64,000 nt of DNA, taken from assembly GCA_016780365.1 (NCBI GenBank), contig JADHMB010000002.1, forward strand, positions 1-64,000. Direction: 5' to 3'. The notes beneath the pieces are model-generated. The model saw only the letters and a program-made list of their open reading frames with translations. It was not told the DNA's origin and did no database searches. The translations under genes were made by a program, and so were the position numbers. The stretch is from Flavobacteriales bacterium (GTDB lineage Bacteria > Bacteroidota > Bacteroidia > Flavobacteriales_D > Parvicellaceae). Shown in pieces: positions 8,093-15,385 of the stretch (position 1 is the stretch's first letter; each line of letters starts with the position of its first letter).

Positions 8093-9042
8093 TAGTAGGC
8101 GAAAAAATAAACTAAGTGAAAGAAAATAGGAGTTGTTAAGGCCAAGGAATCAATTCTATCTAAAACTCCACCATGTCCAGGAATTGCTTGTCCCATATCT
8201 TTTACCCCCATATCTCGTTTAATAGCAGATACAACCACGTCTCCCACAAAACCAACACCTGCAATAAAGAAACTAACCACAATAACTTGCCAGTGGTTTA
8301 ACGGAGTTAGAAAGCTCATTAAGTAGCCAATAAAAACAGAAGAAATTAAACCTCCAATGAATCCTCCCCAAGTCTTATTAGGACTTATTTTAGGCAGTAT
8401 TTTATGTTTCCCAATTAATTTTCCCCATATAAATTGCATTACATCATTTATCTGAGTTATGAATATTAAAAACAGAAGTAATCCTTTTCCTCCAGCACTA
8501 AAACCATCTATTTCTGGTAAACTTATCAAATAAGCCATATGACTCAACCCAAAAACACAAAGCATTAGCGAGGTAGGAAGACCAGCCATAGAGGACATAA
8601 TCATTTTAGTTTCTCCTTGTAACACTAAAATAAAAGGAATCCAAACAAACATAAATACAGGAATAAATACTATAAAAAGTTCATACCATCCTCTGTATGC
8701 TAAATAATACTGAACTGGAATGGCTAAATAACACCACAACATTCCAGCTCTGTCTGATTTCCTTAATTTAATGACAGAGTAAAATTCTCTCAATGCGGCA
8801 AATGATAAAAACCCAATACAAACATAGGTAATAACATTACTTATAATAGTAGCAGTTATAAATAAGGTACACATTATCCACCACGATTTTGTTCTAGTTT
8901 TAAGCTCTTTAAGCATTTTAGACTTACTAAATAATCCCCAAATTCCCAATACGATTGAAGAAAATACTAAAATTGCTAAAATGATAAATATTACAATTTG
9001 AATTTCACCAGAAATATTGATATTTTCAATTAGTTTATCCAT
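8092..9042 (-). CDS. CdsA-family phosphatidate cytidylyltransferase (YnbB-like)
   Basis: A 316-residue membrane enzyme of the CDP-diacylglycerol synthase family, which makes CDP-diacylglycerol from CTP and phosphatidic acid. The C-terminal signature is complete: SAIKRDMGVKDMGQAIPGHG, followed by GVLDRID. SPNKTWGGFIGG is the second conserved block. About eight membrane helices are visible, including a long first one (17-37). Its start overlaps the upstream phosphatidyltransferase stop by eight bases. The pairing with an unusual CDP-alcohol phosphatidyltransferase and a hydrolase suggests a dedicated paralogue of the E. coli YnbB kind rather than the essential cdsA. Confidence 0.88.
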   Translation of the reverse strand: MDKLIENINISGEIQIVIFIILAILVFSSIVLGIWGLFSKSKMLKELKTRTKSWWIMCTLFITATIISNVITYVCIGFLSFAALREFYSVIKLRKSDRAGMLWCYLAIPVQYYLAYRGWYELFIVFIPVFMFVWIPFILVLQGETKMIMSSMAGLPTSLMLCVFGLSHMAYLISLPEIDGFSAGGKGLLLFLIFITQINDVMQFIWGKLIGKHKILPKISPNKTWGGFIGGLISSVFIGYLMSFLTPLNHWQVIVVSFFIAGVGFVGDVVVSAIKRDMGVKDMGQAIPGHGGVLDRIDSLALTTPIFFHLVYFFAY

Positions 9043-9637
9043 CTCTCAATCCCTTTTTTAATCTTATTACAGTACTTAAAACTATTAGAGAAGATGCACC
9101 GATAAATATAGAGTTGATAATTATCAACTCTATTGGTTTAAAGAAAAGAATACAACAAATTATACCAACTAAAAATGCTCTATCGCTTTTTCCCATTGGG
9201 CCATCATATCTTCTTTCTTTGCCAATTAATTTACCCATAAACCCAGCAAACTCGTTTATAATAGAGAGTCCTATAAAAAAAGCTAGAAGCTCGTGGTTAA
9301 GTCCTTTTATTTGTGTCATAGGAATAAATATAAATAAGTCAGAAATCACATCCCCAATTTCATTTAAAACCTCTCCCAACTTTGATTGCATATTATAGGT
9401 TCTTGCCATCATTCCATCTAAGGCATTAAGAGCCATTCTAACTAAAAGACCAATTGGAACCACAAGTAACCCCCATCTGTAATCAGTGTGAAACCAAAGA
9501 GAAATCCCAATAAAAAAAGATAAAAAAATGGAACTAACTGTAATTTGGTTTGCAGTAATTCCAAACTTGTATAAACCAACTAAAATTGGTTTTAATAACT
9601 TTTGAAATTTTGGTTTGATTTTATAAAATGAAATCAT
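9035..9637 (-). CDS. CDP-alcohol phosphatidyltransferase, YnbA-like, variant motif
   Basis: A 200-residue membrane protein of the CDP-alcohol phosphatidyltransferase superfamily, whose members transfer a phosphatidyl group from CDP-diacylglycerol to an alcohol. The family motif D-x2-D-G-x2-A-R-x8-G-x3-D-x3-D is present in position but two of the four acidic residues are Asn: N71, D74, G75, A78-R79, G88, N92, D96. The flanking segment RMALNALDGM and the end NEIGDVISD resemble what I recall of E. coli YnbA, so the variant seems to be a property of that subfamily. The acceptor alcohol is unknown. It overlaps both neighbours (ATGA with the hydrolase, eight bases with the cdsA homologue). Confidence 0.82.
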   Translation of the reverse strand: MISFYKIKPKFQKLLKPILVGLYKFGITANQITVSSIFLSFFIGISLWFHTDYRWGLLVVPIGLLVRMALNALDGMMARTYNMQSKLGEVLNEIGDVISDLFIFIPMTQIKGLNHELLAFFIGLSIINEFAGFMGKLIGKERRYDGPMGKSDRAFLVGIICCILFFKPIELIIINSIFIGASSLIVLSTVIRLKKGLRDG

Positions 9638-10404
9638 TTTAATCCTTCTTTTTTATAGTTAGTAAATGGATTCCAATTATACTGCTCTCTTACCGCATTA
9701 TTAGAAAATGAATGGTTTTCTATAAAATAAAATATTTCTTCTCCAATGACATCAAAGCGTTCATACATTTGATCATGATTTAGCCAGGTATAAATATAGT
9801 CATCTGTTTTTTGGTTTAGACTTTCTAATTTATAGTCTAAAGGACCCATTTCTAAAGCTTTTTTTTCTAAAATTCTTAGCAATTTTGTTGCTTTGCTTTC
9901 AATGATAATTCCAATATCTAAATCCTTATTTTCAATAGGAGGATATTTTAAACCTGCCATGTCATTCATAATATTCTTTATTCCCATTATTGAAATAATT
10001 AAATTTAAATTTTCTGCAGCCAAATAAGGTGCTCTTTCTTGGGTTGGACTTCTGTCATAAACTATGGTAGATATATTTAAAACACCATATTTATTAATAA
10101 ATTTATTTAATACCCATGATCCTAATATATAAGAGAAAAAATGTATTTTTTTATAATCCTTTAATTGATTTTTATCATAGAATTCGTGTAGATTTTCTAC
10201 ACAATTATCTACCTTGAATTTGTCCATATACTCAGGAATAAATAAATCGTATCCCTTTTCTTTAAAGAATTTCTCTTGCTCATTTCTCCCTTTTTTTGAA
10301 TCTCCAAATCCAGGAAGTATTACAATAGCCTCTTTCTCTATGGAAGGTTTGGTATTGTCTTTACAAATAATTTCTTGACCAACACAAGAGAAATAACAAA
10401 ACAC
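9634..10404 (-). CDS. Alpha/beta-hydrolase-like protein of the lipid cluster
   Basis: A 256-residue protein with alpha/beta-hydrolase features: AIVILPGFGDSKKG (27-40) as the oxyanion-hole strand, a candidate nucleophile Ser91 in HFFSYILGS (88-96), and a possible catalytic His in TWLNHDQMYE. The elbow is F-F-S-Y-I-L-G, not G-x-S-x-G, so the fold may be kept while the activity is altered. The start is uncertain: the frame opens with GTG at 10404, yet the codons just upstream back to a TGA continue a signal-like stretch ISLLLGVFCYFSCVG, with no ATG available. It is the first gene of the lipid cluster and shares ATGA with the next. E. coli YnbC also contains a hydrolase domain. Confidence 0.65.
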   Translation of the reverse strand: MFCYFSCVGQEIICKDNTKPSIEKEAIVILPGFGDSKKGRNEQEKFFKEKGYDLFIPEYMDKFKVDNCVENLHEFYDKNQLKDYKKIHFFSYILGSWVLNKFINKYGVLNISTIVYDRSPTQERAPYLAAENLNLIISIMGIKNIMNDMAGLKYPPIENKDLDIGIIIESKATKLLRILEKKALEMGPLDYKLESLNQKTDDYIYTWLNHDQMYERFDVIGEEIFYFIENHSFSNNAVREQYNWNPFTNYKKEGLK

Positions 10405-10538
10405 TCCTAGAAGTAAACTTATATTTCAGAAGTGCCAATAAACTCTCAATGTTTTAATTATTTTATTTAAAATGCTAAAAATCAATTATTTGTAATAATA
10501 ATAAATGATATTATTTATATTAACTACTTTGTAGCCTG

Positions 10539-11186
10539 TTAAAAAATTATAAGGGTGTCAATATCCTCTCTATACCTTTTTAAATAGCTAAATGATGGAT
10601 TTGCTCTACCAACAAAACAAGATTGGTTAAAACCATATTTTTTAATTACACTAAGGGCTTTTACACATTCTTCTTCGTTCTTTCCAAATCCAAACATAGA
10701 ATGTCCTGGTTTTTCTATTAAATACCAATTTCCATCTAGAGACCTTCTAGCAACTAATTTCTCTGGGTTAAATGGCAGGCAATCTTCTGAAGAGTTATTG
10801 TAGCTATTTATTTCCTTATTTCCAATACCAGAACTATCAGTCGACAATTGGTATTGCATAATAAGTGCATTTGTATTTTCTTCTCCAATAGAGTTTGTAT
10901 AATAACCTTCTCCACATTTACAAATAAATTTTGTTTGATAATGTTCCAATACAATTTTTGTTTTGTCAGCTTCTTCAAAATTTGGAAAATAGAATAAATG
11001 TTCCTCTTCTTCATTTCTAAGTTCCCATATACTATCCATATTTTTTACTACCATAATATTAGATATTGATACACAATTATCTTCTACAATAGGAGATGCT
11101 TTTTTATAGCTAGTTTTACTGCAGGATAAAAAATTGGAGGCTCCTAAGGAAAAGATTAAAATGTAAATAAATTTTTTTGCAATCAT
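10539..11186 (-). CDS. Lipoprotein with two copies of a CFVGR-type repeat
   Basis: A 215-residue predicted lipoprotein: signal peptide then NFLSCSK, with lipidation at Cys22. The mature part contains two related units, about residues 38-91 and 136-195. Each starts with a Cys, has a Trp some 16-18 residues later, then F-x-N-x-E-E, a helix with Tyr and ends F-x-C. The second is clear: NWYLIEKPGHSMFGFG, then KKYGFNQSCFVGRANPSFSY. This GF-x2-x-CFVGR-x-x-PS pattern recurs in uncharacterised secreted proteins. No enzyme motif is visible. The gene lies 134 bases upstream of the lipid cluster on the same strand. Confidence 0.7.
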   Translation of the reverse strand: MIAKKFIYILIFSLGASNFLSCSKTSYKKASPIVEDNCVSISNIMVVKNMDSIWELRNEEEEHLFYFPNFEEADKTKIVLEHYQTKFICKCGEGYYTNSIGEENTNALIMQYQLSTDSSGIGNKEINSYNNSSEDCLPFNPEKLVARRSLDGNWYLIEKPGHSMFGFGKNEEECVKALSVIKKYGFNQSCFVGRANPSFSYLKRYREDIDTLIIF

Positions 11187-11317
11187 TAAAATTAAAATAG
11201 ACTAAATATTATCTTTCAAAAACTAATATTTAATAAATTTAGAAGGAAATTTTATTAAGCTATACTTTTTTAGATAAATAAACGATAAAAATAGTTTTCT
11301 GAATTTAATAATAATTT

Positions 11318-12052
11318 ATGGATAAAATCAAAAAGTATTTTATTGAGTTTTTAATGATCTTTTTGGGTATTACTCTTGGTTTTTTTGCAGAAAACATGAG
11401 AGAAGACTATAAAATCAAAAAAAGTATGATTCAAAACTACAAAGCTTTAATTGATGATTTAAGAGCAGATTCCATCACCATTAACAGATACAATATTGAA
11501 GGAACCAAAGCATACGCAGACTTAGTGAAATTACATACTTTGATATATGACTTTCATAGTAAAAAAATTTCTTGGGATTCTCTTAAAATTAAAATGATGG
11601 AGATCGATAGACTTCCATCTTATGGAACAGTGTTTATTAATAACTCTACATTTAAAGCAATTCAATCTTCTGGCTTGCTTAGCGGATTAGATGATAAACA
11701 GCTGACTAGAAAATTATCCTATTATTACGAAGTTATATTGAAGAGAGTAGAAGACAATAATAAAATATTTGACCAAATTGGTATTGAATTTTATAATAAG
11801 CAGTTTCCATTTGTACCATATAATTTTACCAATCGATTATTTGAGAATTCTGACTTAAAGAAGCCTGACAATTATAAGGAGTTTCTATTTGGTCTTCAGG
11901 CATCTAAAAAAATAATATGTTCAGAGGAGTTTATATTTGACTTAGATGCTTTTTCTGGAAAAGTTTTACATTACAACAGTATAAAAGAGACTTTGTATAA
12001 AGAAAATCAGTCACTTTTAAAGACTTTATATAAAATTCAGCAACAGAACTAA
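11318..12052 (+). CDS. DUF6090-like membrane-anchored protein
   Basis: A 244-residue protein anchored by a single N-terminal helix (FLMIFLGITLGFFAENM, about 11-27) and otherwise helical, matching the Bacteroidota DUF6090 pattern in which the helix is followed by a long coiled region with a KALIDDLRADS segment. Function is unknown. It is not closely linked to another gene, although a possible small frame follows 10 bases later. Confidence 0.7.
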   Translation: MDKIKKYFIEFLMIFLGITLGFFAENMREDYKIKKSMIQNYKALIDDLRADSITINRYNIEGTKAYADLVKLHTLIYDFHSKKISWDSLKIKMMEIDRLPSYGTVFINNSTFKAIQSSGLLSGLDDKQLTRKLSYYYEVILKRVEDNNKIFDQIGIEFYNKQFPFVPYNFTNRLFENSDLKKPDNYKEFLFGLQASKKIICSEEFIFDLDAFSGKVLHYNSIKETLYKENQSLLKTLYKIQQQN

Positions 12053-12062
12053 ATTTTTTTAA

Positions 12063-12239
12063 ATAGAACTAAATCATCATACCGATTCCAAAATTCTAAT
12101 CAAAGAACTTACCAAGTCATTTAATAAACAATTGGAACTTAAAGAGCAAATTATAAAAAAAATTAAATCTACTCATAGTGGTGAAAAACTTTCATGGATA
12201 AAAAAATACAATTCACAATTTATTCACCCTTGGAGATAG
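12063..12239 (+). CDS. Possible small protein or gene remnant without a standard start
   Basis: A 58-codon frame is open from a TAA at 12060 to TAG 12237-12239 and has protein-like composition: ELNHHTDSKILIKELTKSF, then a charged helix, then GEKLSWIKKYNSQFIHPWR. There is no ATG or GTG in the frame. The only candidates are an ATA at 12063 and a TTG at 12132, the latter giving 35 residues. It ends six bases before the YgjP-like gene. It may be a true gene with an unusual start, or a decayed N-terminally truncated gene. Confidence 0.35.
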   Translation: MELNHHTDSKILIKELTKSFNKQLELKEQIIKKIKSTHSGEKLSWIKKYNSQFIHPWR

Positions 12240-12245
12240 CCATAA

Positions 12246-12962
12246 ATGAAGGGTAAAATTTTAAAAATACAGAATACTGAAATAAATTTCAGAAAGAGTT
12301 TAAAAGCAAGAAATATCTCTATAAGAATAAAACCCTTTGAAGGAGTTTTAGTGACAGTTCCTAGATTTTTATCTTTTAAAATAGCGAATGATTTTGTTGA
12401 ATCTAAAATGAATTGGATTCAAAAGAACCTTCATAAAATACAAAGTCAGGAACAATTGCAGACCAATTTTACAATTGGTAGCATCTTTCAAACAAAATTC
12501 CATTCTATATTTATTGATTCCACTTCAGAAATAAAGAACACTTTTTTAAAAGAAAACAAATCCATAAAAATTTATATTTCTGATGAAAATGAAATTCAAT
12601 CTATTGAAAATCAAAATTATATAAGAAATGTAATTGAAAAAATTCTAAGAATAGAAGCTAAATCTTTTTTACCTAAAAGAGTAGATGAATTGGCAAAAAA
12701 ACACAACTTTAATTATCAAAAATTGGCAATTAAAAATACTAAAACCAGGTGGGGGAGTTGTTCTTTTAAAAACAACATAAATCTTTCTTTACACTTAATG
12801 AGACTTAGAGAAGAACTTATAGATTATGTTATTCTTCACGAATTGGTTCATACGAAAGTTAAAAACCATAGTACAGAGTTCTGGACGACTTTAGATATTC
12901 ATTGTCCAAACTCCAAAAATTTGGATAGAGAATTAAAGAAATACAGTCTAAGAATTTTTTAA
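12246..12962 (+). CDS. YgjP-like (DUF45, M48-related) metallopeptidase-fold protein
   Basis: A 238-residue protein of the YgjP/DUF45 family. The zincin motif is intact: HELVH at 198-202 with the third ligand His208 in NHSTEFW. The family signature TRWGSCSFKNNINLSLHLM lies at 167-185. The N-terminal half is the usual beta-rich region with ISIRIKPFEGVLVTVP. Family members are predicted zinc proteases without known substrates. Its TAA and the TAA of mgsA on the other strand share one TTAA. Confidence 0.85.
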   Translation: MKGKILKIQNTEINFRKSLKARNISIRIKPFEGVLVTVPRFLSFKIANDFVESKMNWIQKNLHKIQSQEQLQTNFTIGSIFQTKFHSIFIDSTSEIKNTFLKENKSIKIYISDENEIQSIENQNYIRNVIEKILRIEAKSFLPKRVDELAKKHNFNYQKLAIKNTKTRWGSCSFKNNINLSLHLMRLREELIDYVILHELVHTKVKNHSTEFWTTLDIHCPNSKNLDRELKKYSLRIF

Positions 12963-13330
12963 TTGCTGTAAATACCCTTTATTAAAAGAGCTGCGCTAGA
13001 GGGGTTAGTAGCTAAAGGAACATCATGAACATCGCACAATCTCATAAGCATTGAAATGTCTGGTTCGTGAGGATGTTTTTCTAACGGATCTCTAAAAAAA
13101 ATTACCATATGGCAAGTTCCATCTGCAACTTTAGCTGCTATTTGAGCATCTCCACCTAGAGGACCGGAAAGTAGTGCGGTAACCTTAAAACCAGCTTTTT
13201 TGACTTTTTCTCCAGTAGTTCCAGTTGAGATTAACTCAATCTCATTTTTATGAAGAATATCAGCTTGTTCATTTAAAAATTGAACCATTTCAGCTTTTTT
13301 TCCGTCGTGTGCTATTATAGCTATTATCAT
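12959..13330 (-). CDS. mgsA: Methylglyoxal synthase
   Basis: A 123-residue enzyme that converts dihydroxyacetone phosphate to methylglyoxal and phosphate, a glycolytic bypass that releases phosphate. Diagnostic segments are IIAHDGKK (5-12), STGTTGEKV (phosphate loop, 35-43), SGPLGGDAQIAA (55-66) with catalytic Asp61, and FFRDPLEKHPHEPDI. It is shorter than the E. coli enzyme by its terminal extensions only. A TAATTTTG -7-like box (13347-13354 on this strand) lies just upstream. Confidence 0.93.
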   Translation of the reverse strand: MIIAIIAHDGKKAEMVQFLNEQADILHKNEIELISTGTTGEKVKKAGFKVTALLSGPLGGDAQIAAKVADGTCHMVIFFRDPLEKHPHEPDISMLMRLCDVHDVPLATNPSSAALLIKGIYSN

Positions 13331-13405
13331 AATTATTATTTCTGTTCAAAATTATAAACTATTTCTATTTCCTTAAGCTTTAATTGTTAATCTTTCTTAA
13401 ACGTT

Positions 13406-14014
13406 TTATAATTCTCCAGCTCCCTGTCTTATCAATACTAAATTGTCAGATGTACAGTCTACAACAGTTGATGCTACATTTTTCCCATATCCATAGTCAA
13501 TTACTGCATCGACATTATTTTCGTGATTTTCAAATATTATCAATGGATCTGTGGTGTATTCAACAATTTCATCTTCATCGTTTACACTAGAACAGATTAA
13601 AGGATGATTTAATTCTTCTACAAGGGTTCTAATAAACCTATGGTTTGGAATTCTTATCCCAATTTCTTTTTTATTGGAATTAAATATTTTGGAAATATTA
13701 TTATTTGCATTCAATATAAATGTAAATGGACCTGGAAGTGTGTTTTTAAGAGTTTTAAAGATCTTTCTATCCAATGGCTTGGTATATCTAGAAATTTCTT
13801 TTAAATCCTGACAAATCAAAGAAAAGTTAGCTTTTTTTAATTTAATATTTTTGATTTTAGCCAATCTTTCTAGCCCCTTTTTGCTCTTCATGCTGGTTGC
13901 AAAAGCATAGATTGTATCTGTAGGAATTACAATAAGACCGTCGTTGTTTAGAATTTTAATGATTTTTTGAATTACTCTTAAATCAGGATCTTTAGCAACA
14001 ACATTGATAAGCAT
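13406..14014 (-). CDS. YrdC/YciO-family protein (threonylcarbamoyl-AMP synthase-like)
   Basis: A 202-residue YrdC-fold protein. PTDTIYAFA (31-39) and LPGPFTFIL are family hallmarks. The KxR substrate motif is KIKNIKLKK, and the SxN region reads CSSVNDEDE, both resembling the YciO branch more than TsaC. YciO-type proteins have weak or unknown activity, while TsaC/Sua5 makes threonylcarbamoyl-AMP for tRNA t6A37. A more TsaC-like paralogue is encoded at 29530-30114, so this copy probably has another or auxiliary role. It lies six bases after the transaldolase gene. Confidence 0.85.
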   Translation of the reverse strand: MLINVVAKDPDLRVIQKIIKILNNDGLIVIPTDTIYAFATSMKSKKGLERLAKIKNIKLKKANFSLICQDLKEISRYTKPLDRKIFKTLKNTLPGPFTFILNANNNISKIFNSNKKEIGIRIPNHRFIRTLVEELNHPLICSSVNDEDEIVEYTTDPLIIFENHENNVDAVIDYGYGKNVASTVVDCTSDNLVLIRQGAGEL

Positions 14015-14020
14015 AATTAT

Positions 14021-14677
14021 CTAGCCATTTACTTTTTTAAAGTCAGCTAAAAATTTAGCTAAGCCAATATCTGTTAAAGGATGGTTTAAAAGCGCAGTTA
14101 TTGCACTAAGTGGTCCCGTCATAACATCTGCACCAATTTCCGCACATTGAATAATATGCATAGGATGCCTTACTGAAGCTGCAAGTATCTCGGTATCAAA
14201 CATATAATTGTCATAAATCTCTCTTATCTGAGCAATTAAATCCATTCCGTCTGTACTAACATCGTCTAATCTTCCAATAAATGGAGAAACGTATGTAGCT
14301 CCAGCTTTTGCTGCTAGTAAAGCCTGTCCAGCTGAAAATATTAAGGTGCAATTGGTTTTTATTCCTTTATCTGAAAAATATTTAATTGCCTTGATACCAT
14401 CTTTAATAATCGGTACTTTAACTACAATATTTGAATGTAGCTCAGCCAATGCTTCGCCCTCTTTCACCATTCCATCAAAATCTGTTGAAATTACTTCTGC
14501 ACTTACATCACCGTCTACAATTTCACATATTTTTTTATAGTGATTAACAATATTTTTAGAACCTGAAATTCCTTCTTTAGCCATCAGAGAAGGATTAGTA
14601 GTCACACCATCTAATATTCCCAAATCTTGGGCTTCTTGTATCATCTCTAAGTTTGCAGTATCAATAAAAAATTTCAT
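14021..14677 (-). CDS. tal: Transaldolase (short FSA/TalC-type)
   Basis: A 218-residue class I aldolase with the opening [20 protein letters not shown] and [12 protein letters not shown] typical of the small transaldolase/fructose-6-phosphate aldolase group. The Schiff-base lysine is Lys87 in NIVVKVP. Residue 61 is Glu (VSAEVIS) and residue 133 is Phe (VSPFIGR). True F6P aldolase has Gln and Tyr there, so transaldolase activity is favoured: transfer of dihydroxyacetone between sugar phosphates in the pentose phosphate pathway. The two halves of transketolase are encoded at 56-59 kb. Confidence 0.92.
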   Translation of the reverse strand: MKFFIDTANLEMIQEAQDLGILDGVTTNPSLMAKEGISGSKNIVNHYKKICEIVDGDVSAEVISTDFDGMVKEGEALAELHSNIVVKVPIIKDGIKAIKYFSDKGIKTNCTLIFSAGQALLAAKAGATYVSPFIGRLDDVSTDGMDLIAQIREIYDNYMFDTEILAASVRHPMHIIQCAEIGADVMTGPLSAITALLNHPLTDIGLAKFLADFKKVNG

Positions 14678-14759
14678 TTGTTGGTTTTAGTTGGTTATTT
14701 GGTGAAAGTAAGAATAATTAAAAAGTGCTAAAAAGAAATTTTTAAGTAATTGCTAACAA

Positions 14760-15239
14760 TTAATTTGAAAATTTAACACACTCACAAATACAAGTATTAT
14801 TGTAGCTGCGACATTTAAAAGAAACATTGCATTTTTCCTTCCATATTTTCCCCATATTTTTCACAGGTTTTAATCCAAACTTGTAATTGATTTTTCCTGC
14901 AGGCATTTTGTTTTTAATTTTCCATGCATAGGCAACTACCTTGTCTTTAGAATTTAGAAATTTTCGAAAATAGAAAGTCATAAGTTTTGTACCTATACTT
15001 TTTTTTTGCCATCTCCTTTTTATGGCAATACAATCTATTACCACATTTTTAATTTCTTTTTTTCCTATAAAAAAACCAATGATTTTGTTATTCTTTATAG
15101 CAACGATTGTAACAATCTCTTCTTTTAAGAAATATTTTCTAGAATGATAACCTTTTCCAAATAAACGATTGGAAATTTCAATACACTGAGATAATTGTAA
15201 AGGATTTAATTTTTTTATTTCTTTTATTTCTATAGTCAT
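14760..15239 (-). CDS. GNAT-family N-acetyltransferase with Cys-rich tail
   Basis: A 159-residue GNAT protein. The acetyl-CoA site is in IAIKRRWQKKSIGTKLM (about 72-88), preceded by the strand KNVVIDC. The C-terminal 35 residues carry five Cys (KEKCNVSFKC, then NTCICEC), unusual for the family and perhaps metal binding. Substrate unknown. It is the nearest gene downstream of the SRP RNA on this strand. Confidence 0.75.
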   Translation of the reverse strand: MTIEIKEIKKLNPLQLSQCIEISNRLFGKGYHSRKYFLKEEIVTIVAIKNNKIIGFFIGKKEIKNVVIDCIAIKRRWQKKSIGTKLMTFYFRKFLNSKDKVVAYAWKIKNKMPAGKINYKFGLKPVKNMGKIWKEKCNVSFKCRSYNNTCICECVKFSN

Positions 15240-15257
15240 TGCTGTCTAATAAGATAC

Positions 15258-15265
15258 AAAAAAAA
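15258..15265 (-). terminator. T-tract terminator of the SRP RNA gene
   Basis: Read on the minus strand, the terminal helix strand CTTGCCC of the SRP RNA is followed at once by eight T. The GC-rich closing helix plus the T run has the form of an intrinsic terminator. Confidence 0.6.
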
Positions 15266-15361
15266 GGGCAAGCTACTCATATCGCACCGCTACAACCGTT
15301 TACCCTTGCTATGTTCCCATCCTGGGGGATTCAACAGGAGCTGGTCGTATGAGACTTGCCC
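15266..15361 (-). ncRNA. ffs: Signal recognition particle RNA (4.5S-type)
   Basis: About 96 bases on the minus strand forming one hairpin: the ends GGGCAAG and CTTGCCC pair, followed by TCTCATA with TATGAG. The apical domain holds CCCCCAGGATGGGAACAT and then AGCAAGGG. These are the GGAA tetraloop (its complement at 15314-15317) closed by AUG/CAU and the AGG / AGCA internal loop bound by Ffh. This is the short bacterial form without an Alu domain. It directs inner-membrane and exported proteins to the translocon. A -7 box and a T-tract terminator flank it, so it appears independently transcribed. Confidence 0.88.
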
Positions 15362-15365
15362 ACAG

Positions 15366-15373
15366 CAAATGTA
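15366..15373 (-). promoter_or_regulatory. -7 box of the SRP RNA promoter (TACATTTG)
   Basis: On the minus strand the sequence TACATTTG fits the Bacteroidota -7 consensus TAnnTTTG and ends five bases before the predicted 5-prime end of the SRP RNA. The -33 element is weak (CTG about 18 bases further upstream, inside the end of the dihydroorotase gene). Confidence 0.55.
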
Positions 15374-15385
15374 GAATATTATTTA

